Shown here: piece by piece, positions 1-7,528 of the stretch
Position numbering within the stretch: the first letter of the stretch is position 1
How the letters are laid out: the number at the start of each line of letters is the position of its first letter
Assembly (NCBI GenBank): GCA_025360685.1
Contig: JANYBR010000515.1
Location: forward strand, 1-13,064
Length of the DNA: 13,064 nucleotides
DNA from: Pseudomonadota bacterium
GTDB taxonomy: Bacteria > Pseudomonadota > Alphaproteobacteria > Micropepsales > Micropepsaceae
Reading direction: 5' to 3'
Translations under genes and position numbers: made by a program
Notes under the pieces: model-generated
The model's database searches: none
What the model saw: only the letters and a program-made list of their open reading frames with translations
What the model was told of the DNA's origin: nothing

Positions 1-1226
1 TTCAAGGCGCGTTCGACCGCCGCCTGTGGAGTGTCGTGCGTAATCATGACAATCGACACGGGTTCGCCATGAGCCCTGCCGCGCTGGATCATGCTTTCGA
101 TCGAAACGCGCGACTGCGCCAGGTGACCGGCAATTTCCGCAAGCACGCCAGGAAGATCTAGGACCTCAAAACGCAGATAGAACGCGGAAGAGGCCACCCC
201 GGCCGCGGCGGGTTCCAAGGTTTTCAGATTGCGCGCCGGAATTCCAAATGCCGGACCGATCGAGCCGCGGGCCAAATCCACTATATCGGCAATTACGGCC
301 GATGCGGTGGGGGCGGCCCCTGCGCCACGGCCCTCGAAGAAATACGGACCGGCAGCGCCGGCGTCAGCGACGACTGCATTGTACGCCCCGTCAACGTCGG
401 CGAGCGGCGTGCTGGCGCGAACCATGGCCGGCTGCACCCGTTGATCGATGCCCTCGCCAACGCGGCGCGCAATGCCAAGCAGCTTGATGCGGAAGCCAAA
501 TTCCCGGGCAAAGCGAATATCGTCCGGCGTGATGCGTTCGATGCCTTCGACGGTCATGCGATCAAGGTCCGGCTTGGTTCCAAACGCCAGACTCGAGAGC
601 AGCGCCAACTTGTGTGCCGTATCTCCGCCGCCGACATCCAAGGTCGGATCGGCTTCGGCATAGCCAAGTTTTTGCGCTTCGCGCAGCACGTCGTCGAACC
701 CGCGGCCTGTCGCTTCCATGTTGGTGAGGATGTAGTTGCATGTACCGTTGAGAATTCCACGTACCGCCACGATGCCGTGCGCGATCAGACTCTCGCGAAG
801 CGCTTTGACGATGGGAATCCCACCTGCGACTGCCGCTTCGAACTTCAGGGCACAGTTATTGTCTTCCGCGAGCGTCGCAAGTCGAGCTCCATGCCGCGCC
901 AGCAAAGCCTTGTTGCCCGTGACGACGTGCTTGCGCGCATTCAATGCGGCCTCAACGACTGTTCGTGCGGCCCCCTCTTCTCCGCCGATGAGCTCGACCA
1001 CCACGTCGGCGTTCGACTTGGCGAGCGCGGTGGCGTCCGCGGTCCAGTTAAAGGTGGAGATGTCGGCGGCTCTGGCCTTGCTGCGATCACGCGCGGAAAC
1101 TGCGACAATCTCCAACTGCCGGCCGGCACGCTGCGAAAGATCGGCGTCGCGCAGCTGCAACGCCTTGACGACATCTCCGCCGACCGTCCCCAGACCGGCA
1201 ATTGCTATCCGAAAGGGTGCGTTCAC
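1..1226 (-). CDS. hom: Homoserine dehydrogenase, 3' end cut by window edge
   Basis: NAD(P)-dependent homoserine dehydrogenase, which reduces aspartate semialdehyde to homoserine, the branch point for threonine and methionine. About 408 codons are visible. An N-terminal Rossmann fold has the glycine motif GLGTVGG (residues 11-17) and the TGNKALLA stretch with Lys106. The catalytic domain has GILNGTCNYILT (157-168), LGYAEADPTLDV (187-198) and Asp202/Lys206 in GDTAHK, at the spacing of the catalytic Asp/Lys pair known in the family. A C-terminal ACT regulatory domain starts near residue 333 (FEVLDLPGVLAEIAGHLAQ). Homologues are about 430-440 residues, so roughly 25-30 are missing beyond position 1. 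The start is GTG at 1226-1224, giving MNAPFRIAIAGLG. It overlaps the TGA of the upstream aminotransferase as GTGA, so translational coupling is likely. The ACT domain suggests feedback control, typically by threonine; that is family knowledge. Confidence 0.95.
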   Translation of the reverse strand, partial: MNAPFRIAIAGLGTVGGDVVKALQLRDADLSQRAGRQLEIVAVSARDRSKARAADISTFNWTADATALAKSNADVVVELIGGEEGAARTVVEAALNARKHVVTGNKALLARHGARLATLAEDNNCALKFEAAVAGGIPIVKALRESLIAHGIVAVRGILNGTCNYILTNMEATGRGFDDVLREAQKLGYAEADPTLDVGGGDTAHKLALLSSLAFGTKPDLDRMTVEGIERITPDDIRFAREFGFRIKLLGIARRVGEGIDQRVQPAMVRASTPLADVDGAYNAVVADAGAAGPYFFEGRGAGAAPTASAVIADIVDLARGSIGPAFGIPARNLKTLEPAAAGVASSAFYLRFEVLDLPGVLAEIAGHLAQSRVSIESMIQRGRAHGEPVSIVMITHDTPQAAVERAL

Positions 1227-2437
1227 TTCGCCGCTTCCAGGATGGCTGGTTCATTCGTCCGCAGTGACAGGAATTTCTTTACGTTGCGTGCAGCCTGACG
1301 GATGCGATGTTCGTTCTCGACCAGCGCCACTCGAACAAAGCCCTCGCCATACTCGCCAAAGCCAATGCCCGGCGACACGGCGACCTTGGCGTGAACCAGT
1401 AGCTGCTTTGCGAACTCCATGGACCCGCGCTCACGATATTGCTCGGGCACCGGCGCCCAGGCGAACATCGACGCGGTGGGCGCCGGAATGTTCCAACCCG
1501 CGCGCTGCATGCTGTCGACCAGGACATCGCGGCGCGATTTATAGATGGCGCGGATTTCGGCGACGCAATCCTGCGGTCCGTTGAGCGCCGCGGCGGCCGC
1601 CACTTGGATCGGCGTATACGCCCCGTAGTCCAGATAGGATTTGATGCGGCCGAGCGCTCCGATCAGATGCTTGTTGCCGGCCGCGAACCCCATCCGCCAG
1701 CCGGGCATGGCGTAGGTCTTGGACAGCGACTGGAATTCAATTGCGATATCCTTGGCTCCATCGATCTGCAAAATTGAAGGCGGTGGATTGGCGTCGTCGA
1801 AGTAGACATCCGCATAGGCAAGATCCGAGAGCACCCAGATCTCGTGCTTCTTCGCGAATGCGACAACCTCCTTGTAGAAGTCGAGGCCAACCACCTGTGC
1901 CGTCGGGTTCGATGGATAGTTCACCACCAGCGCGACAGGCGATGGCACGGAGTGGCGCACCGCGTTGCCAAGCCTGCTGAGATATTCTTCTGGCGACGTC
2001 GCAGGTACATGTCGAATGGCTGCTCCAGCCAGGATGAAGCCAAAGGCATGGATCGGATAGGCCGGGTTCGGCACCAGGACCACGTCCCCCGGCGCGGTGA
2101 TCGCTTGCGCCAGGTTGGCAAAGCCCTCCTTGGAGCCTAGTGCGGCGATGACCTCGCTGTCGGCATCCAGCGTCACGCCAAAACGGCGCTGATAGTAAGC
2201 GACGTAAGCCTTGCGAAGACCCTTAATGCCCCGTGAGGCGGAATATCGATTGGAGCGCGGATCGCGCGCCGTCTCAACCAACTTGTCAACGATGTGCTTG
2301 GGCGTCGGCATGTCCGGATTGCCCATGCCGAAATCGATGATGTCGTCGCCGCGAGCACGCGCCTGTGCCTTGAGGCGATTTACTTCCTCAAAAATGTATG
2401 GCGGCAACCGCTTGATGCGGTAAAAGTCCGTTTGCAT
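1223..2437 (-). CDS. alaC: AlaC-type class I/II aminotransferase (alanine / LL-DAP aminotransferase family)
   Basis: PLP-dependent fold-type I aminotransferase of 404 residues. It closely resembles E. coli AlaC (YfdZ), a glutamate-pyruvate transaminase, as I recall that sequence: both share IDRLPPY/IKRLPPY near the start, DIIDF.MGNPD (32-42), GSKEG (101-105), YPSNPTAQ (174-181), DLAYAD (205-210) and SPGIGFG (355-361). The Schiff-base lysine is Lys240 in SLSKTYAMPGWR, Asp205 should hold the pyridine nitrogen, and Arg369 in FVRVAL should bind the substrate carboxylate. Alphaproteobacterial homologues are often annotated as LL-diaminopimelate aminotransferase, which would suit its position directly upstream of hom in the aspartate family, but sequence alone does not separate the two activities. 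It sits 99 bp downstream of the OmpA-domain gene and overlaps hom by 4 bp. The ATG start fits the family N-terminus; the Shine-Dalgarno is weak (GGAAC about 1-5 nt upstream). Confidence 0.93.
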   Translation of the reverse strand: MQTDFYRIKRLPPYIFEEVNRLKAQARARGDDIIDFGMGNPDMPTPKHIVDKLVETARDPRSNRYSASRGIKGLRKAYVAYYQRRFGVTLDADSEVIAALGSKEGFANLAQAITAPGDVVLVPNPAYPIHAFGFILAGAAIRHVPATSPEEYLSRLGNAVRHSVPSPVALVVNYPSNPTAQVVGLDFYKEVVAFAKKHEIWVLSDLAYADVYFDDANPPPSILQIDGAKDIAIEFQSLSKTYAMPGWRMGFAAGNKHLIGALGRIKSYLDYGAYTPIQVAAAAALNGPQDCVAEIRAIYKSRRDVLVDSMQRAGWNIPAPTASMFAWAPVPEQYRERGSMEFAKQLLVHAKVAVSPGIGFGEYGEGFVRVALVENEHRIRQAARNVKKFLSLRTNEPAILEAAK

Positions 2438-2482
2438 GGTTCCGGGACCATTTTTCTACGCGACGCACGTCCTCGCGCTCGC

Positions 2483-2512
2483 AGCATCGCGGCAAAAAGG
2501 CTGGGCCGTCAA
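2483..2512 (-). promoter_or_regulatory. Weak candidate promoter for alaC-hom
   Basis: On the minus strand TTGACG (2512-2507) is followed after 18 bp by GATGCT (2488-2483). The -35 matches sigma70 at five of six positions, the -10 at only three. It lies in the 99-bp gap before alaC and would give a leader of about 40 nt. The alternative is read-through from the OmpA-domain gene; I see no convincing terminator in this gap. Confidence 0.25.
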
Positions 2513-2536
2513 TGGCTTTGCGGCAGTTCCTCAGGT

Positions 2537-3760
2537 CTAACCCTGAATGAAGATTTCCGCGCGGCGATTGCCTGCTTCGCCCTCCGGCATGGACTCGTAA
2601 TAGACCGGCTGGCTATCGCCGACCGCCTCGACCAGGACACGGCTGGCTGGAATGCCTTGGCGAATAATCTCCCGCGCAACCGCGTTCGCCCGAGCTTGGG
2701 ATTTTGCGAATATCTCCAACAGATGCTTTTCCACTGGCATGTTCGACGTGCGGCTCGACGAGTGGCCAACCACCTTGATGAAGCCGGTGCCGCCGCGTTG
2801 TTGAAACGCCTCGACCGCCTCGCGGATCTGAGCCCGCCCGGCAGCGGTAAGCGCCGTGCCGTCGCCTGGGAATAGGACCACCGCTTGCGGAGTTCCCCCT
2901 ACTGTATTCGCGTAGGCGCTGGCCGCAGACGGACCGTTCAGCACGTCGAGATTTGCGACCACAGAACCAGACATCGACTCTGGACCGCCCTCGCCGCCAC
3001 GCGCGTGGCGCGGACGGGCAGGCGTTGTCGCGCGAGGCGCATTCAACGGTGCGATCGGGCCTGTCGCAACGCCTGCGCTGGCCGCCGTTTCCTGATAGCG
3101 CGCGATAATGGGCTGGGCGACGAATTGGGAAATCGATGGATCAAGAGGCGGAGCAACTGAAGGCTTAAAGCCCAGCGTTGTATCCGCCATCATCGCTGGC
3201 TGCGATCCAGACACGCCACCATTGGGCGGTACTGCCGGTTGGGCGCCTGGCGACGAAACTGGCATTGCCGCGACGGGTACCGTCGGCGCAGCCGAAGGCG
3301 GCGCTGGGCTGTTGGCAGGTGGAGGCGTCGCGTTATCAGGCGGCGGTGCCGTCGTGTCCGGGCTGTTGGCTTGTGGCGCCGACGTCTGCGGAGGCGATAC
3401 GCTGGCGACCGCCCGGCCTTGGTCGGCACTAGGCGGGGCTGCGGCCGCTTCAGTTCCGCCCTTGAGTGCATCTGAACTGTATCTGGAGCGTGCCGCATCG
3501 GCGGCAAGCGAGTCTGCTGCTTCGCGCTGAGCGTCCGGAGTGGTCGTCCCCGACGGCCTGTCCGGTATCGCCGCCAAGTCGGGTGTCGTTCCGCCATTCG
3601 AGGCCGCCGGCGCCGCCGCATCCGGCGGAAAGCCATTTGAATCGGCCGTCGGTGTCGAGGGCGTTGCATCGCCGCTGATAAAATCATCAATCGTCGAACA
3701 GGCGCTCGTGCATAGAGCGACGGTCAGCACCGCCGCGAGGCGAACCAAAGTCCTGGTCAT
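2537..3760 (-). CDS. OmpA-domain envelope protein, probable lipoprotein, with long Pro/Ala-rich linker
   Basis: 407-residue exported protein. Residues 1-21 form a signal peptide ending in CTSAC. Cys21 is the likely lipidation site, but the lipobox is imperfect (Thr at -3, Cys at -4), so lipidation is likely rather than certain. Residues about 30-260 are low-complexity and rich in Pro, Ala, Thr and Ser, as expected of an extended periplasm-spanning linker. Residues about 292-405 form an OmpA C-terminal (peptidoglycan-associating) domain: VVLFPGDGTALTAAGR, then VVGHSSSRT (330-338), SQARANAVA (354-362) and the closing GNRRAEIFI (397-405). The usual Asp of the GHTD motif, which contacts diaminopimelate, is replaced by Ser, while Arg357 of the helix motif is kept. 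Likely role: outer membrane to peptidoglycan tethering (inference). The ATG is preceded by GAGGTAGGACAGC, a reasonable Shine-Dalgarno. Divergent from phaC. No specific gene name is recognised. Confidence 0.88.
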   Translation of the reverse strand: MTRTLVRLAAVLTVALCTSACSTIDDFISGDATPSTPTADSNGFPPDAAAPAASNGGTTPDLAAIPDRPSGTTTPDAQREAADSLAADAARSRYSSDALKGGTEAAAAPPSADQGRAVASVSPPQTSAPQANSPDTTAPPPDNATPPPANSPAPPSAAPTVPVAAMPVSSPGAQPAVPPNGGVSGSQPAMMADTTLGFKPSVAPPLDPSISQFVAQPIIARYQETAASAGVATGPIAPLNAPRATTPARPRHARGGEGGPESMSGSVVANLDVLNGPSAASAYANTVGGTPQAVVLFPGDGTALTAAGRAQIREAVEAFQQRGGTGFIKVVGHSSSRTSNMPVEKHLLEIFAKSQARANAVAREIIRQGIPASRVLVEAVGDSQPVYYESMPEGEAGNRRAEIFIQG

Positions 3761-3799
3761 GCTGTCCTACCTCGGCCTCATCGGAATCCTGTTGCTCTG

Positions 3800-3828
3800 G
3801 GTATACAGGCGCTTGCGACGGCTTCCAA
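3800..3828 (-). promoter_or_regulatory. Candidate promoter of the OmpA-domain gene
   Basis: Minus strand TTGGAA (3828-3823), 17-bp spacer, TATACC (3805-3800). Predicted transcription start is near 3792, leaving a leader of about 30 nt before the ATG at 3760. Good spacing and position, moderate match to sigma70 consensus. Confidence 0.4.
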
Positions 3829-3838
3829 GCTTAACTCC

Positions 3839-3868
3839 TTGTCAAATCCATGAAATCCTACGGAAAAT
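3839..3868 (+). promoter_or_regulatory. Candidate promoter of phaC
   Basis: Plus strand TTGTCA (3839-3844), 18-bp spacer, GAAAAT (3863-3868). The -35 matches at five of six positions and the -10 at four. The leader to the GTG at 3942 would be about 65 nt. It lies in the divergent gap shared with the OmpA-domain gene. The opposite strand of the -35 box reads TTGACA, but no fitting -10 follows it. Confidence 0.35.
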
Positions 3869-3928
3869 TGCCACATCCGTTCCCCGGGCGCGCCTTGCGG
3901 ACGCGTATCTGCGCGCGCTATCACGTCC

Positions 3929-3934
3929 GGGAGG
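3929..3934 (+). promoter_or_regulatory. Shine-Dalgarno that sets the phaC GTG start
   Basis: GGGAGG lies 7 nt before the GTG at 3942. The next in-frame ATG (3951) would be 16 nt away, so the GTG is the better start. Confidence 0.7.
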
Positions 3935-3941
3935 CGAGCCG

Positions 3942-5798
3942 GTGAAGGTCATGCAAGAGAAGCTCGGCGATTCGGGGAAAGACTCCAAGGCCAAATCGAC
4001 AGTTAAGAGCGACGCGGACTCGGTTAATCCGTACGCGGTCGGCAATGCCGGTGAATTTGCCAAGAACATGGTTCGCGTGGGCCAGCAGTCCCAGCGCCTG
4101 CTGGCCGACTTTTTGAAGCGTCAGTCTTCTGGCAGCAAGGAACCTCTCGATCCTCTCAACATTGCGGCGCCGTTCATGGCCCTGATGAAGGCGATGACGG
4201 CAAACCCAACCGCGATGGTCGAGGCGCAAATTCAGCTTTGGCGAGATTTTCTCGGTCTGTGGGAGAACACCGCCCGCAAGATGATGGGTGGAGAAACGGA
4301 GCCCGTGGTCGCCCCCAAGCCGGGCGACAAGCGCTTCAAGGACAAGGACTGGCAGGAAAACCAGGTCTTCAACTTCATCAAGCAATCCTATTTGCTCACC
4401 GCAAACTGGATGCAGGACACCGTCGCCAAGGTCGAGGGCATCGACGACGACACGCGCAAACGCGTCAACTTCTATACCAAGCAATTTGCCGACGCGATCG
4501 CACCGACGAACTTCATCGTCACAAATCCGGAGGTGCTGCGCGCGACGCTGCAGTCGAACGGCGAGAACCTCGTCAATGGTCTGGACAATCTGCTGGACGA
4601 CATGGAGCGCGGCAAGGGACGACTCTCGATCCGTCAATCGGCCGACGCGTTCAAGATCGGCGAAAACATCGCGACGACACCAGGGAAAGTGATTTTCAGA
4701 AACGAGCTTCTCGAGTTGCTGCAATACGACCCGGTGACAGAAGATACCTATGAACGGCCGCTGCTGATCTTCCCGCCCTGGATCAATAAATTCTATATCA
4801 TGGACCTGCGGCCGGAAAATTCGTTCATCCGCTGGCTGGTGGCGCAGGGCTACACAGTATTCGTCGCTTCGTGGGTCAATCCCGATCGCAGGCTCGCGCA
4901 AAAAACCTTCGAAGATTATATGCGCGACGGCATTTTTGCCGCCCTGGACGCGGTCGAACAGGCGACGGGAGTTCGTGATCCCAACGTCGTCGGCTACTGC
5001 ATCGGCGGGACCTTGCTCACGGCCGCACTCGCCTACATGGCGACCAAGGAAGACACCCGCATCAATTCCGCGACCTTTTGGGCCGCGCAGGCTGACTTCA
5101 GTGAAGCGGGTGATCTGACGGTATTCGTTGACGATGCCCAGCTCGAAGCCCTGCAACAGCAGATGCAAGCGTCTGGAGGCGTGCTCGAAGGCAGCAAGAT
5201 GGCCACGACGTTCAATATGCTGCGCGCCAACGACCTGATCTGGTCGTTCGTCATCAACAACTACATGCTCGGCAAACAGCCGATGCCATTTGACCTGCTC
5301 TACTGGAACTCCGACACGACGCGGATGCCCGAAAAGACGCATCTGTTCTACCTGCGCGAGTGCTACAAGGAGAACAATCTGGCCAAAGGCAAGATGGTGC
5401 TCGGAGGCGTGAAACTCGACCTGTCGAAGGTCAAGCTTCCGGTCTACCTGCAATCGGCCAAGGAAGACCACATCGCCCCGTATCGTTCGATCTTCAAGAC
5501 CACCAAGCTGTTCAAGGGGCCGATCCGCTATATCCTGGCCGGAAGCGGACACATTGCCGGCGTGATCAACGCGCCGGTCGCCAAGAAGTACCAATATTGG
5601 ACGAACGAAAAAATTCCCGCGACGGTCGAGGCGTGGATCGAAGGTGCCAGCGAGCATCCCGGCTCATGGTGGCCGGATTGGGACAGATGGCTTTCCAAGC
5701 TGTCTGGCAAAAAAGTTCCTGCCCGCAAGCCTGGAGACGGAAAGCTTCAGACGCTCGGCAATGCCCCCGGCTCATACGTCAAGATCAAGGCGCAATAG
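3942..5798 (+). CDS. phaC: Class I poly(3-hydroxyalkanoate) synthase
   Basis: Polymerises hydroxyacyl-CoA into polyhydroxyalkanoate, forming storage granules in the cytoplasm. Read from the GTG the protein has 618 residues, in the range for single-subunit class I enzymes. Residues 1-270 form the N-terminal region (QLWRDFLGLWENTARKM, 98-114, is typical), followed by an alpha/beta-hydrolase core. The lipase-like box is GYCIGG with nucleophile Cys353, Asp509 lies in KEDHIAPYRS and His537 in GSGHIAG. The Asp-His spacing of 28 residues equals that of Cupriavidus necator (480/508). The conserved Trp455 in PFDLLYWNSDTTRMP is present. The reading frame stays open upstream to 3540, but that part overlaps the divergent OmpA-domain gene and is not coding. 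No phaA, phaB, phasin or phaR lies nearby, so it stands alone. Its end overlaps the convergent PaiB-type gene by 14 bp. All catalytic residues are intact. Confidence 0.96.
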   Translation: MKVMQEKLGDSGKDSKAKSTVKSDADSVNPYAVGNAGEFAKNMVRVGQQSQRLLADFLKRQSSGSKEPLDPLNIAAPFMALMKAMTANPTAMVEAQIQLWRDFLGLWENTARKMMGGETEPVVAPKPGDKRFKDKDWQENQVFNFIKQSYLLTANWMQDTVAKVEGIDDDTRKRVNFYTKQFADAIAPTNFIVTNPEVLRATLQSNGENLVNGLDNLLDDMERGKGRLSIRQSADAFKIGENIATTPGKVIFRNELLELLQYDPVTEDTYERPLLIFPPWINKFYIMDLRPENSFIRWLVAQGYTVFVASWVNPDRRLAQKTFEDYMRDGIFAALDAVEQATGVRDPNVVGYCIGGTLLTAALAYMATKEDTRINSATFWAAQADFSEAGDLTVFVDDAQLEALQQQMQASGGVLEGSKMATTFNMLRANDLIWSFVINNYMLGKQPMPFDLLYWNSDTTRMPEKTHLFYLRECYKENNLAKGKMVLGGVKLDLSKVKLPVYLQSAKEDHIAPYRSIFKTTKLFKGPIRYILAGSGHIAGVINAPVAKKYQYWTNEKIPATVEAWIEGASEHPGSWWPDWDRWLSKLSGKKVPARKPGDGKLQTLGNAPGSYVKIKAQ

Positions 5799-6411
5799 CC
5801 TTTCGCATCGCCGCTGCGACGGCCACGCTCGCAGCATCGCCGCGCGCATCGAGGCCGCGCAAAGTGCCCTCGAAATCCTCTGGCTTGATGTTCTGCGACA
5901 GCTTGAACTTTCCAGCGAGCCTATCGAGCCGAATTTCAAAGCCGACGATGGCGCCCAGCAACAGCTTCATTTTCTGCTCTGGAACTTTCTCGATCGTCCA
6001 GGCCTTCTTCGGCAAGAGCCGCGTTTCTTGCTCTGCCGACAAGTCGGCGAGAAGCTGCCGCAACGCGTCGGAGCTCAGTTTTCGCGCAATGCCCTGCCCT
6101 TCAACCGTGATGTAATTCCAGGTCGGAACCATGCCGGGCGTCTCGTACCAATCGGGCGAGACATAGGCGTCTGGACCTAGCAACGAGACATGAAATTGCG
6201 CGCCATCGGCACCTTCGACAATAGAATTGTTCGTCGAAAAATGCAGTCGCAACGCGCCGCAGGGCCCCACCTTTTCATCGAGCACGACCGGCGCGTAGGC
6301 GAACGCGATCCCGCCGTTCATAGCACGCGCCAATGTCGCGAACGATCTTTCACGAATTGCTGCGTGAAGTCTTACGAAGTCATCTACAACAAAAGCCGCG
6401 GGGCGATACAT
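5785..6411 (-). CDS. PaiB-type FMN-binding split-barrel protein (putative transcriptional regulator)
   Basis: 208-residue protein of the PaiB / FMN_bind_2 family, named for B. subtilis PaiB, where it is described as a negative regulator. Visible family marks are the MYRPAAF N-terminus, GPDAYVSPDWY (79-89), VPTWNY (95-100), a central helical part and a late KLSQNI (170-175). The segment usually reading GHxARxNP is degenerate here (RLHFSTNNS, 55-63), so flavin binding is not certain. The frame also offers a GTG one codon upstream (6414-6412), but family proteins begin MYxP, so I chose the ATG at 6411. That ATG shares its A with the argC stop codon (TGATG), so the gene is probably translated by coupling to argC. 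There is no obvious functional link to arginine synthesis. Convergent with phaC, overlapping by 14 bp. Confidence 0.88.
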   Translation of the reverse strand: MYRPAAFVVDDFVRLHAAIRERSFATLARAMNGGIAFAYAPVVLDEKVGPCGALRLHFSTNNSIVEGADGAQFHVSLLGPDAYVSPDWYETPGMVPTWNYITVEGQGIARKLSSDALRQLLADLSAEQETRLLPKKAWTIEKVPEQKMKLLLGAIVGFEIRLDRLAGKFKLSQNIKPEDFEGTLRGLDARGDAASVAVAAAMRKAIAP

Positions 6412-7361
6412 CACAGGAGTCCGGTTGTTTCCGGCAGGCCGAGCATGATGTTCAGACTCTGCACCGCTGCGCCCGATGCGCCTTTGCCGAGATTGTCGAG
6501 TACGGCAACCAGCCGCGCCTGGCGCGTTTTCTCGTTGCCGAAGACATAGATCTTGAGCTTGTTGGTGTTCTTCAGCATCTCCGCATCCAGTGTCTTCAAA
6601 GCGGCAGTTTCGGCAAGGCTCGCAACCTCCACGAACGGACGCCCGCGATAGGTATCGCCTAGCGCGTCACGCATTTGCGCCGTCGTCGGAACGCCGGGCA
6701 ATGACCAAAGCTGGAGCGGAACTTCGACCATCATGCCGCGATAGTAGCGACCGACGCTCGGCGCGAAGACCGGCGGATGCGTGAGCCCGCCACGCTCCAT
6801 CATTTCCGGCACATGCTTGTGGGCCAGCGTGAGATCGTAGGCGCGCACGGCGGTTTCGACGTAGTTCGGCGAGTCCTTGTTTTCGAACTCTTCGATCATC
6901 GCCTTGCCTCCGCCGGAGTAGCCGGACACGGCGTTGGCGCAGAGCGGCGCATCGGCCGGGATCAATCGCGCGCGCACCAGCGGTCTAATGAGCGCAAGAA
7001 ATCCCGTCGAATAGCAGCCTGGGTTCGTCAGCCGCTTTGCGTTTGCGATCGCTTCGTAATTCCCGGGCTCGTATTCCGGAAAGCCGAAAACCCAACCCGG
7101 CGCGACGCGATGCGCGGTCGAAGCATCTATGATGCGCACGTCAGGGCTCGTGATGAGTCGGACTGCCTCCCGCGCCGCGTCGTCCGGCAGGCACAGGATT
7201 GCGATATCGGCTTCGTTCAGCCCACGAGCGCGTGCAGCCGCATCTTTCCGGTCGACGTCCGACAATTGGACGACCGTCAAGTCCCTGCGCGTTGCGAGTC
7301 GCTCTCGAATTTCGAGTCCCGTCGTGCCCGCCGCACCGTCGATGAAGATCGAAGTCGTCAT
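6411..7361 (-). CDS. argC: N-acetyl-gamma-glutamyl-phosphate reductase, type 2
   Basis: Third step of arginine synthesis: NADPH-dependent reduction of N-acetyl-glutamyl phosphate to the semialdehyde. The protein has 316 residues, the length of the shorter type 2 family. It opens MTTSIFIDGAAGTTGLEI with the nucleotide-binding glycines, then has SDVDRKD (34-40), IDASTAHR (78-85) and the active-site NPGCYSTG with Cys116. SGYSGGGKAMIEE (146-158) and HKHVPEM (181-187) are also typical. The frame stays open to 7472, but homologues start at MTTSIF. No good Shine-Dalgarno precedes this ATG. Within alphaproteobacteria argC often follows rplM-rpsI directly (recalled); here a DUF805 gene in the opposite orientation and a terminator separate them, so argC needs its own promoter. 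A weak candidate is TTGTGA at 7399-7394, 17 bp, TATGCA at 7376-7371, which would give a nearly leaderless mRNA. Confidence 0.95.
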   Translation of the reverse strand: MTTSIFIDGAAGTTGLEIRERLATRRDLTVVQLSDVDRKDAAARARGLNEADIAILCLPDDAAREAVRLITSPDVRIIDASTAHRVAPGWVFGFPEYEPGNYEAIANAKRLTNPGCYSTGFLALIRPLVRARLIPADAPLCANAVSGYSGGGKAMIEEFENKDSPNYVETAVRAYDLTLAHKHVPEMMERGGLTHPPVFAPSVGRYYRGMMVEVPLQLWSLPGVPTTAQMRDALGDTYRGRPFVEVASLAETAALKTLDAEMLKNTNKLKIYVFGNEKTRQARLVAVLDNLGKGASGAAVQSLNIMLGLPETTGLL

Positions 7362-7516
7362 AGCGTCGAGTGCATAAAGGCGATTTGCTTGACTCACAAG
7401 TTCTTGCGCCCTTAGCTCAATCGAGGCGAGTCCCATTTGGGGTGGGAGGAGCCGCCAAAATCCGGCAGCCATGCGTCCGGATCAAACCCGCCCCTGAATT
7501 TGCAGGCACCACTTGC

Positions 7517-7522
7517 AGGAGG
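7517..7522 (+). promoter_or_regulatory. Consensus Shine-Dalgarno of the DUF805 gene
   Basis: AGGAGG lies 6 nt before the ATG at 7529. It rules out the longer frame that opens at 7370. Confidence 0.75.
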
Positions 7523-7528
7523 GGCGCA

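Noticed and set aside
441..1584. Plus-strand frames of about 280 codons opposite hom and the aminotransferase gene
   Set aside because: They are shadows of hom and the aminotransferase, which carry complete motifs on the minus strand.
3540..3941. Upstream extension of the phaC frame to 3540
   Set aside because: It overlaps the divergent OmpA-domain coding region, makes the protein far longer than the family, and GTG 3942 has a perfect Shine-Dalgarno.
3921..5657. Open frame of 578 codons on the minus strand opposite phaC
   Set aside because: It mirrors the GC-rich codon pattern of phaC, shows no recognisable domain or start signal, and phaC has all catalytic motifs intact.
7460..7482. ATCCGG / CCGGAT inverted repeat upstream of the DUF805 gene
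   Set aside because: Only 6-bp arms with an 11-bp loop and no T tract; not convincing as an operator or terminator.
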